Position numbers and translations under genes: made by a program. From Kiritimatiellota bacterium (GTDB lineage: Bacteria; Verrucomicrobiota; Lentisphaeria; Victivallales; JAADHT01), in the NCBI GenBank assembly GCA_013151705.1, contig JAADHT010000224.1, positions 1 through 5,898 on the forward strand: 5,898 bases of DNA, read 5' to 3'. Below, piece by piece: positions 1 to 4,835 of the stretch (position 1 is its first letter; each line of letters begins with the position of its first letter). The notes under the pieces were generated by a model that searched no databases, was not told the origin of the DNA, and saw only the letters and a program-made list of their open reading frames with translations.

Positions 1-1
1 C

Positions 2-31
2 TGTATGCGGAAAGGTTGTTTTCCGTATGCG
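2..31 (-). terminator. Hairpin downstream of the SHOCT gene, possible terminator
   Basis: Positions 2-14 can pair with 19-31 around a 4-nt loop (GTTG). The core CGGAAA/TTTCCG is perfect and is extended by further pairs including several G-U. It lies about 45 nt beyond the SHOCT stop in the direction of transcription. A U-tract would fall outside the window, so intrinsic termination cannot be confirmed. A second small stem (27-31 with 35-39) uses part of the same sequence and would compete with it. Confidence 0.35.
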
Positions 32-76
32 CTACGCATTTATTCTTATCGTTTTGCTCGATCTTCTGACCAGTTT

Positions 77-328
77 TCAACTCAAAATCTCCTTTTTCAT
101 TCGTTCGAACTCATCTTTGCCTATTTCACCTGACGCATACCGTTTTTTTAAGATATCCATTGCTGATTCGGCATTCCTGTGGGAAGGAAGGTAGGAACCG
201 GAACCACAACACGAAGACGTAAAACGTCCGCGTCCGAAAATAAGCCATGCGACAGAGAGGCATACCAGCATCATTATTATCGGAAAAAGAGGAAACATCC
301 ACATCCAGTTAAAGCATGACGAACTCAT
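77..328 (-). CDS. Small SHOCT-domain membrane protein
   Basis: This encodes an 83-residue protein. Residues about 11-31 form one strongly hydrophobic segment (FPLFPIIMMLVCLSVAWLIF), read as a single transmembrane helix or uncleaved anchor. A Ser/Cys/Gly-rich linker (about 36-50) follows, with adjacent cysteines C40-C41. Residues about 54-82 match the SHOCT (short C-terminal domain) pattern: a helix ending LKKRYASGEI, then DEFERMKKEIL. SHOCT domains are usually placed at protein ends and are thought to mediate oligomerisation or binding; no catalytic role is expected. The start is supported by AAGGAGA at 336-342, 7 nt upstream of the ATG. The stop codon of a short upstream open frame (341-475) overlaps this Shine-Dalgarno, suggesting translational coupling to a gene now lost or decayed. 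Membrane topology is inferred from hydrophobicity and the biological role is unknown. Confidence 0.85.
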   Translation of the reverse strand: MSSSCFNWMWMFPLFPIIMMLVCLSVAWLIFGRGRFTSSCCGSGSYLPSHRNAESAMDILKKRYASGEIGKDEFERMKKEILS

Positions 329-340
329 TTTATTTTCTCC

Positions 341-475
341 TTATTCGTTTTCAACACGTCTTTTCAAACCTCTTACTAAATTGACGGCCTCGTCTAAATT
401 CCGATGAAAACAACCTTCAAGTCTCCATCCCGTCACATATTCAGACGCATGAAAAAGCGAAACGTTACAGCAAAT
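341..475 (-). pseudogene. Coding-like open frame without an ATG, upstream of the SHOCT gene
   Basis: An open frame of 44 codons ends in TAA at 341-343. The stop overlaps the SHOCT gene's Shine-Dalgarno, as in translationally coupled operons. Its translation contains YVTGWRLEGCFHRN followed by an amphipathic helix-like tail, LDEAVNLVRGLKRRVENE. It has no ATG; a GTG about 14 codons in has no ribosome-binding site. Upstream in the same frame, after one TGA (476-478), a further 21 sense codons run to 541 and include FFSWLQLARGGGELKEN. This looks like the 3' end of a decayed gene, but chance openness in an AT-rich region is a real alternative. I do not recognise the family. Confidence 0.3.
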
Positions 476-1000
476 TCAATTTTCTTTCAGTTCACCACCG
501 CCCCTCGCTAATTGAAGCCAACTAAAAAAGTCATAATATTTTCAGCATCAAGTTGTTATCTATAGAATTAGATGCATATCATCCAAGTTTTTTGGTAATT
601 GGGGTGCGAAAAGCTTGGAGGCGTGTTCTCACGTCTTTTTTTGTCCTCGCTTTTCACGTCAAATCGCCTTTACGCGACGGAAAACGGAAAAAGCGAACTT
701 TCAGGCGAGGGTGTTTTATTCAAAACAAGACCGCTATGGATGATATGCGAACAAGTGTTTTTTCGTGATTTTCACGTTATGGGACTTTTTCAGTAAACCC
801 TATGTAAAGTCAAGGGGCATTAAAAAAGGGGAAAAACAATCTTTGCTCAAACAATCGATGTTAGCCAAAGAACAAGTAAGACGATCCTTCCAGGTCGTCA
901 TTCCTCACGCGACGCGCGGGACAATCCATCATTGTTTTCGACGGAATAATTTGGAAGAAAATATTTTTTTGGAGTATTTTAAGTACGTTCAGACGGAACA
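344..1000. other. AT-rich gene-poor region
   Basis: These roughly 650 bp lie between the transglutaminase-like gene and the SHOCT gene and are visibly more AT-rich than the right-hand part of the window. The plus-strand open frames here (553-768, 599-796, 765-1187) lack ribosome-binding sites and family-like sequence, and I treat them as non-coding. What can be seen is the coding-like relic next to the SHOCT gene, a set of overlapping short inverted repeats at about 645-710, a small stem CGTGA-TTT-TCACG near 765-777, and a dispersed-repeat-like segment at 893-927. No tRNA, rRNA or clear intrinsic terminator was seen. Confidence 0.6.
893..927 (-). repeat. Dispersed-repeat-like segment (GATTG...AATGACG type)
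   Basis: On the minus strand this reads GATTG, then a GC-rich core with nested CGCG motifs, then AGGAATGACGACC. The layout resembles the short hairpin-forming repeats of the GATTG-core-CAATGACG kind that I recall from intergenic regions of many bacterial genomes. The right arm here is AATGAC rather than CAATGAC, so it would be a slightly degraded copy. The assignment rests on pattern memory, since only one copy is in the window. Confidence 0.3.
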
Positions 1001-2014
1001 TTATTTTCCGGCTTTGATCTTCAATTCGATTTTCATCAAGCGTATGGGGAAAAACCAGAGTTTCGTCTCGAAGGGATCGTTTTTTCCGGCAAGTTCTTTG
1101 TATCGTTTCAAACGCGCTTTGGGATCCTCGCCGAATCTGGGGCATCGCGAGTCGAGAGCGGGAATCAAGTCAGTTTGCAACCGTTGATTCACCTTCCGAT
1201 AGTCCTGCGGCATAGCGGGAATCCAGCAGATGCTGTTCGGCAACGTCTTCCACCAGTCGGGGCGTTTCGGCCATATTTTCCGCATCAGCTTCGGAGACGC
1301 CGCGAGTTTCGCGACTGAAACGTCCGACAGCAGAATTCCGCTGTAGGGATCGACAGTCCAGACTTTCCCGTCCTCTCCGCGGATCTCGCAGATAGTGTGT
1401 GGTGACACGCCTTTGGAATTCATAAGATAGACGATCCTCGTCTCAAGGCCAATCTGGTACGCGAACTCCGCGAAAAGCCAAGCCATTCGGTCGCAAAGAC
1501 CATATTTTCTAGCCCAAACCAGCACTGGCCAAGGCAAGAGGCCCTTCGGGGCCTCTCGTCTCGCGATTCTCGCTGAAACCATCGTCAATATTTTCCGCAG
1601 TTTGGCGTCGTCGGTCTTCAAGTCGTCGACACCATTGTTTTTAAGGATGTCCCTCAGGATCCAGGCGTAGTACCACAAGTGGAAGTCGTATTCGTTCAGT
1701 GGTTCCGTAAAAAAAGATTCCGGAACGCCTTCTTTCGCGAAAATCGCGGCGTATTCGGAATCAATTTGTTTTTTAGAGGAAGCGCCGGCTATCTCGCGGG
1801 CCGTCTCAAACGCCTTCGCCTGGTCGCCGGCGGCGACCGCCTTCAGCCAAACCCCGGCCGGACGCCGCGGCTCCTCATTCTTCGGCTTCGGCGCGGCGGC
1901 GGGTTTCGCTGTGGCACCGGTTACGACATCGGGAAGACCGGAAGTCGTTAACAAAAAGGCGGCGAGAACCCCGAAAATCAAAGTCAACAATTTCATTCCA
2001 AGTAATGATTTCAT
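1001..2014 (-). CDS. Secreted transglutaminase-like superfamily protein
   Basis: This is a 337-residue protein. Residues 1-25 form a signal peptide (charged start, then a LLTLIFGVLAAFLL core). An Ala/Pro/Lys-rich linker follows at about 35-52 and a helical region at about 55-150. The core has the order expected for a transglutaminase-like (papain-fold) Cys-His-Asp triad: C174 in YGLCDRMAWL, H206 in SPHTICEI and D222 in WTVDPYSG. The Cys helix followed by GLETRIVYL and the strand-His arrangement are typical. Such proteins act outside the cytoplasm as cysteine proteases, amidases or crosslinkers, but the substrate cannot be read from the sequence. The ATG at 2014 is preferred over an in-frame ATG seven codons on because GGAGG sits 6 nt upstream. 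Without the inserted element at 2030-2219, the gene would start 12 nt after the pfp stop, so it was probably the last gene of that operon. Confidence 0.8.
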   Translation of the reverse strand: MKSLLGMKLLTLIFGVLAAFLLTTSGLPDVVTGATAKPAAAPKPKNEEPRRPAGVWLKAVAAGDQAKAFETAREIAGASSKKQIDSEYAAIFAKEGVPESFFTEPLNEYDFHLWYYAWILRDILKNNGVDDLKTDDAKLRKILTMVSARIARREAPKGLLPWPVLVWARKYGLCDRMAWLFAEFAYQIGLETRIVYLMNSKGVSPHTICEIRGEDGKVWTVDPYSGILLSDVSVAKLAASPKLMRKIWPKRPDWWKTLPNSICWIPAMPQDYRKVNQRLQTDLIPALDSRCPRFGEDPKARLKRYKELAGKNDPFETKLWFFPIRLMKIELKIKAGK

Positions 2015-2020
2015 GTTAAG

Positions 2021-2025
2021 CCTCC
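2021..2025 (-). promoter_or_regulatory. Shine-Dalgarno GGAGG of the transglutaminase-like gene
   Basis: GGAGG lies 6 nt before the ATG at 2012-2014 and fixes that start over the internal ATG at 1994-1996. It is one base from an arm of the 12-bp inverted repeat (2027-2038), so it borders the end of the inserted element. Confidence 0.75.
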
Positions 2026-2026
2026 A

Positions 2027-2038
2027 TTAGAGCAGGTC
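2027..2038 (+). repeat. Left arm of a 12-bp perfect inverted repeat
   Basis: TTAGAGCAGGTC is the exact reverse complement of 2211-2222. It includes the palindromic TA target and one extra matching base outside it, and it sits immediately upstream of the transglutaminase gene's GGAGG. Confidence 0.85.
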
Positions 2039-2219
2039 GTTATTAACCCAGCACCGATATGCTTGATATTTGACACCACCACGCTTTTCAATAAAAAGTG
2101 AGACGGGAATCTCGCGCCCGCCACAGGCTGGTAAACTCCAAAGCGTTTCCGAGCGGATTAGTGGCGACATCGCCGTCTTTGGGCCGCATAGAGGCACATT
2201 CGACGAAACGGACCTGCTC
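2030..2219. mobile_element. MITE-like 190-bp non-coding element with terminal inverted repeats
   Basis: The unit begins GAGCAGGTC (2030-2038) and ends with the exact reverse complement GACCTGCTC (2211-2219). It is flanked on both sides by TA (2028-2029 and 2220-2221), the duplication expected from Tc1/mariner (IS630-like) transposition. It has no credible gene. Inside are small hairpins (GGCGA-CA-TCGCC near 2163-2174; CTTTT-CAATA-AAAAG near 2084-2098) and a candidate promoter. Removing the element and one TA restores a tight junction: pfp would keep the same last residues and end in TAA instead of TAG, and 12 nt later, with GGAGG between, comes the transglutaminase ATG. A degraded dispersed intergenic repeat is the other way to view it. 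Mobility is inferred. Confidence 0.5.
2063..2091 (-). promoter_or_regulatory. Candidate sigma-70-type promoter for the transglutaminase-like gene
   Basis: On the minus strand TTGAAA (2086-2091) is followed, after exactly 17 nt, by TATCAA (2063-2068). That is five of six matches to the -35 consensus and four of six to the -10. It points at the transglutaminase-like gene and lies inside the TA-flanked insertion, so the element may supply a promoter in place of read-through from pfp. It was found by eye and start-site data are lacking. Confidence 0.35.
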
Positions 2220-2222
2220 TAA
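2211..2222 (-). repeat. Right arm of a 12-bp perfect inverted repeat
   Basis: GACCTGCTCTAA pairs exactly with 2027-2038. The pfp stop codon (TAG, 2219-2221) lies within this arm, so the arm overlaps the end of the coding sequence. Confidence 0.85.
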
Positions 2223-3499
2223 AGCGCTTCAAGCTGATATTCGGGGAGTTTCTCCTCGGCGAATATCGGCGCTATTCTCGCGAAACGCTGGCGACCGTTC
2301 ACCATCGGAACACTAGGCCAATCCTCGCCTACAAGCGGACGGACGTAGTCGAGAAACTCGTCGGTAACATCCGTTTTGTCGGCGGAAAGCCATTCCTGAG
2401 GGAAGAAACGCTCGGAATTAGCGACTTCGCCGAGCGGAACCTTGTCGTAGCGCACTTGGTAAACCGGACTCTCTCCGCGCAGGATGGTGGACATGAATCC
2501 CCCCTCCCCGTTGACCGCCAGCAGCACGGCTTTCTGCCCTACTCGATATGCCTCGTCCAAATCGACCGTCGACGCGTAGATCGCGGTGTCGCGCTGGTCC
2601 GTGCCGAACGTCTGACCTCTAGCACTACCTCTGGCCGGAATTCCATTGTCGTTGAGATGGTTCACGAGCGCCTGTTGAACTGTTGTTTTGCTCGCTCCGA
2701 ACTGGGCGTGTCCAAAACTGTCCTTCGAAAACCCCAAATCTCCCACGTCGCAGCCTTCGCTGACCACCACTACGGCTCTGCCGCGCTCCTTGACGGTTTG
2801 GTTGACCTTTTCGGCCATCTCCTCCATTTTCAGGCCACCCTCGAAAGTGAAAATAAGAAGAGGTGTTTCTCGTTTCGGATCCGCGAGTCTCGCGGCCGCC
2901 GGAATATAGCCGATTTTACGTCCCATAGCCTGAAGCACGAGCACGGGATCGGACGGGGACGCGCCGCGGTTCTCCTCCTCGGCGTTTTGGACTATGTGGC
3001 TCCAGTAGCGGGCCACCGAACCATATCCGGGCGTGTGGTCGATGATTTTGAACTCGCTGTCGCCGACGTCGTTGTCGATCGTCTTCGGAACGCCGACACC
3101 CACCACGTCGAGTCCGCGCTCGACCGCGATATTCGCGACTTTGTTCGCGGTGTCCATCGAGTCGTTACCGCCGTTGTAGAGGAAATAGCCGATGTCATGC
3201 GCTTTCAGAATTTCGATCACTCTGTCGAAATCCTTTTGCTGGTGGGATTTGATTTTGTATCGGCAGGTCCCAATTGCTCCCGCGGCCGGCGTGTTGCGCA
3301 GGAGAGCGATCTCGTCGGCCGCCTGTGCCGACATGTCGAGAAGCTCTTCTTTGAGAACACCTTCGATTCCATGCCATCCGGCGTAGATTTTTCCGATTTT
3401 GTCGGGGAAGCATTTAGCCGCCTCGACGACTCCGCGCAGCGAGCTGTTTATTACCGGGCTCGCTCCGCCCGATTGAGCGATCAATAGATTTTTCGCCAT
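2219..3499 (-). CDS. pfp: Pyrophosphate-type 6-phosphofructokinase
   Basis: This 426-residue cytoplasmic enzyme of the phosphofructokinase (PfkA) superfamily phosphorylates fructose 6-phosphate to fructose 1,6-bisphosphate. Motifs in order are: phosphate-donor loop GGASPVIN (11-18); GGNDSMDT (110-117) where ATP enzymes have GGDGS; PKTIDND (138-144) with catalytic Asp D142; MGR (192-194) for sugar-phosphate binding; and SEG (247-249). K139 before TIDND, where ATP enzymes carry Gly, and D113 in the GGNDS loop are the marks of PPi-dependent enzymes, which work reversibly. GGNDS rather than GGDDS is, as I recall, usual for one bacterial clade. The ATG at 3499 is chosen because GGAG lies 8 nt upstream. 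The longer GTG-started frame from 3544 would draw its first residues from the repeat end of the neighbouring cassette. PPi specificity is inferred from residues only. Confidence 0.9.
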   Translation of the reverse strand: MAKNLLIAQSGGASPVINSSLRGVVEAAKCFPDKIGKIYAGWHGIEGVLKEELLDMSAQAADEIALLRNTPAAGAIGTCRYKIKSHQQKDFDRVIEILKAHDIGYFLYNGGNDSMDTANKVANIAVERGLDVVGVGVPKTIDNDVGDSEFKIIDHTPGYGSVARYWSHIVQNAEEENRGASPSDPVLVLQAMGRKIGYIPAAARLADPKRETPLLIFTFEGGLKMEEMAEKVNQTVKERGRAVVVVSEGCDVGDLGFSKDSFGHAQFGASKTTVQQALVNHLNDNGIPARGSARGQTFGTDQRDTAIYASTVDLDEAYRVGQKAVLLAVNGEGGFMSTILRGESPVYQVRYDKVPLGEVANSERFFPQEWLSADKTDVTDEFLDYVRPLVGEDWPSVPMVNGRQRFARIAPIFAEEKLPEYQLEAL

Positions 3500-3507
3500 A
3501 ACACCAA

Positions 3508-3511
3508 CTCC
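3508..3511 (-). promoter_or_regulatory. Shine-Dalgarno GGAG that sets the pfp start
   Basis: GGAG stands 8 nt before the ATG at 3497-3499. It lies just outside the GxxExxY cassette end (3520), so the insertion left pfp translation signals intact. It argues against the upstream GTG at 3542-3544. Confidence 0.65.
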
Positions 3512-3519
3512 ATTTTTTT

Positions 3520-3550
3520 GCAAACCACTAAGGCACAAAGGCACTAAGGA
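3520..3550 (+). repeat. Left cassette end: GCAAACC plus three 8-nt tandem units
   Basis: The units are ACTAAGGC (3527-3534), ACAAAGGC (3535-3542) and ACTAAGGA (3543-3550), followed directly by a T6 run. The 8-nt period is exact with one or two substitutions between units. It is inverted relative to 3881-3911. Confidence 0.75.
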
Positions 3551-3577
3551 TTTTTTGAGTAAATCATTAAAAATAAT

Positions 3578-3866
3578 CTAGAGTATCATCCGCTTTATCC
3601 CATTTTTGATAAGAGATGAATTAAAATTGATTATCAACCAAAATATCGATTCTGAAAGCATTTCCCAAAGCAAGGCCATCATATACAACAGGTATTTCAA
3701 CCTGCCTCGCCACGACAACTCCTCTTTTCGAGATTTCATGACAAAGGCAAGTTTCGTACACTGATTCCAACAAACCAGGACCGAGAGTTGAATGCACTTT
3801 GAACGCTGCGTCAACAATTATCCGTGATAATTCATTTAGTCTATCATTTGGTTCGTTGAATTTCAT
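3578..3866 (-). pseudogene. GxxExxY-family gene with an internal deletion and frameshift
   Basis: The ATG at 3866 opens MKFNEPNDRLNELSRIIVDA, followed by the family-defining stretch KVHSTLGPGLLESVY with G31, E34 and Y37 (GxxExxY), then IPVVYDGLALGNAFRIDILVDNQF, and stops at 3621 after 81 residues. The next frame immediately continues with INFNSSLIKNGIKRMIL and stops at 3578. Those residues correspond to the family's usual C-terminus (LLINF...LIKDGIKR). Intact members are about 120-130 residues, so roughly 35-40 residues between DILVDNQ and LLINFN are missing, with a shift of reading frame. The missing part is where the ELK/ExK portion of the predicted PD-(D/E)xK nuclease-like core would lie, so activity should be lost. 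A repeated AATCAA-like microhomology at the join is a plausible deletion route (inference). The longer frame back to 3971 overlaps the SDR gene and is not used. The family's function is poorly understood. Confidence 0.8.
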
Positions 3867-3880
3867 TAAAAAATCAACCT

Positions 3881-3911
3881 TTCTTTGAGTCTTTGCGTCT
3901 CTGTGGTTTGC
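3881..3911 (-). repeat. Right cassette end: GCAAACC plus three 8-nt tandem units
   Basis: Read on the minus strand from 3911: GCAAACC, then ACAGAGAC, GCAAAGAC and TCAAAGAA. It forms the leader of the GxxExxY gene. The bases just after it supply a weak ribosome-binding site (GAAAGG, 3878-3883) 11 nt before the ATG. Confidence 0.7.
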
Positions 3912-3918
3912 TCTTTTC

Positions 3919-4776
3919 TTAGACTCCGGAGTAGGCGGAGAAGGCTCCGTCCACCGGGATGACAGCTCCATTCACGAATCCGGAAGCGTCTTCATCGACT
4001 AGCCAAAGCAGTGTTCCGAGCAACTCCTCCGGTTTTCCAAAACGCCCCATCGGAGTGTTGTTCAGAATCTTCTCGGCTCTCGGCGTGAATGAGCCGTCCT
4101 CGTTCGTCAGGAGGGCGCGGTTTTGATCCGTGAGAAAGAATCCGGGAGCTATGGCGTTGACGCGGATGCCGACTTTGGACATGTGAACAGCCAGCCACTG
4201 AGTGAAATTGCTTATCGCGGACTTCGCGGCGCTGTAGGCGGGGATTTTTGTCAGTGGCGTGAAGGCGTTCATCGACGACACGTTGATCACGACGCCGCTT
4301 CCGTTTTTCGCCATCTCTTTGGTGAACGCCTGCGTTGGCAGAAGGGTTCCGAGAAAATTGAGATTGAAGACGAACTGCACACCGTCCGGATCCAAATCGT
4401 AGAACGTGCTCAAGCCCTCGACGGTCTTGTCGATATCCTCCACCTCGAGAAACTCCTTGGAGGTCGTTCCCTTCGGGTGGTTGCCGCCGGCGCCGTTCAG
4501 AAGGATGTCGCAGAAGCCGAACTCGGCGGCGACGATTTTGGCGGCCTCCTCCAAGCTATCCTTTTGGAGAACGTTGGCGGCGACTCCAATCGCCGCGCCA
4601 CCGTCGGTCTTGATTTTCTCAGTCACCTTGTCGGCGGCGTCTTTGCGCAAATCGAGAACCGCGACTTTCGCGCCGCATGCGCCAAGCGCCTCGGCCATCG
4701 CTCCGCACAGCACACCGCCTCCGCCAGTCACGACGGCGACTTTACCTTTCAGATCGATGTTCAGTGGTGTTTTCAT
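3919..4776 (-). CDS. SDR oxidoreductase, likely D-mannonate oxidoreductase (UxuB/YjmF-type)
   Basis: This is a 285-residue classical short-chain dehydrogenase. The nucleotide loop is TGGGGVLCGAMA (17-28), departing from TGxxxGxG with V22 and C24; I recall this GVLCGAMA form as typical of the mannonate-oxidoreductase-like SDRs. D42 at the end of the second strand (VLDLRKD) favours NAD(H) over NADP(H). NGAG (94-97), N140 (NFLGT), S168 (INVSSM), and Y181 with K185 (YSAAK) give a complete catalytic set. The long stretch at about 98-136 (GGNHPKGTT to LDPDGVQFVF) also fits that subfamily, whose reaction is D-fructuronate to D-mannonate with NADH in hexuronate breakdown. Substrate assignment is from family resemblance; another polyol or sugar-acid dehydrogenase is possible. 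The ATG at 4776 has AAGGAG 9 nt upstream. It lies 59 nt after the HAD gene, consistent with one operon. Confidence 0.85.
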   Translation of the reverse strand: MKTPLNIDLKGKVAVVTGGGGVLCGAMAEALGACGAKVAVLDLRKDAADKVTEKIKTDGGAAIGVAANVLQKDSLEEAAKIVAAEFGFCDILLNGAGGNHPKGTTSKEFLEVEDIDKTVEGLSTFYDLDPDGVQFVFNLNFLGTLLPTQAFTKEMAKNGSGVVINVSSMNAFTPLTKIPAYSAAKSAISNFTQWLAVHMSKVGIRVNAIAPGFFLTDQNRALLTNEDGSFTPRAEKILNNTPMGRFGKPEELLGTLLWLVDEDASGFVNGAVIPVDGAFSAYSGV

Positions 4777-4835
4777 AATGCTTTACTCCTTGTTTTGAGT
4801 GTTAATCGCTAAACTATTCGAAAAGGTTTATTCGC

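Larger units (their letters stand above)
3520..3911 (-). mobile_element. GxxExxY cassette with octamer-repeat inverted ends
   Basis: A 392-bp unit occupies the space between the SDR stop (3919) and the pfp Shine-Dalgarno (3508). Both ends start with GCAAACC facing inwards and continue as three 8-nt units. Left end: ACTAAGGC, ACAAAGGC, ACTAAGGA. Right end (minus strand): ACAGAGAC, GCAAAGAC, TCAAAGAA. The ends agree at 23 of 31 positions, the first 9 perfectly. The cargo is one GxxExxY gene, now broken. The flanks are T-rich on the plus strand and show no unambiguous target duplication. Removing the unit leaves 27 nt between SDR and pfp, normal operon spacing. I recall similar purine-rich tandem leaders next to GxxExxY genes in other genomes, but cannot check that here. 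Mobility is inferred. Confidence 0.5.

Noticed and set aside
559..586. Possible minus-strand promoter (TTGGAT-16 nt-TATAGA) upstream of the relic and SHOCT gene
   Set aside because: The -35 matches only three of six positions and the region is AT-rich, so this is within chance expectation.
765..777. CGTGA-TTT-TCACG stem as an intrinsic terminator for the transglutaminase-like gene
   Set aside because: In the gene's direction it is followed by A residues rather than a U-tract and lies over 200 nt past the stop.
765..1187. 140-codon plus-strand open frame
   Set aside because: Its last third is antisense to the transglutaminase-like gene, and the rest is low-complexity AT-rich sequence without a ribosome-binding site or family signal.
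2098..2316. 72-codon plus-strand open frame (MRRESRARHRLV...)
   Set aside because: It lies mostly within the MITE-like unit and runs antisense into pfp. Such frames appear by chance in GC-rich repeats; no start signal.
2456..3487. 343-codon plus-strand open frame opposite pfp
   Set aside because: It is a shadow of the pfp gene. pfp carries complete family motifs, while this frame has no recognisable domain and is rich in Arg/His/Val repeats typical of antisense frames.
3500..3544. Longer pfp start (GTG at 3544)
   Set aside because: The extra 15 residues come from the cassette's octamer repeats and non-coding leader. The ATG at 3499 has its own GGAG and begins at the usual family N-terminus.
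3527..3550. Octamer tandem repeat as a CRISPR array
   Set aside because: Units are 8 nt, directly adjacent without spacers, and no cas genes are present.
3867..3971. Longer GxxExxY start (ATG at 3971)
   Set aside because: It would overlap the end of the SDR gene and translate the cassette's repeat end. The family N-terminus begins at 3866.
4123..4812. 229-codon plus-strand open frame opposite the SDR gene
   Set aside because: Antisense shadow of a gene with a full SDR catalytic set; no ribosome-binding site or domain.
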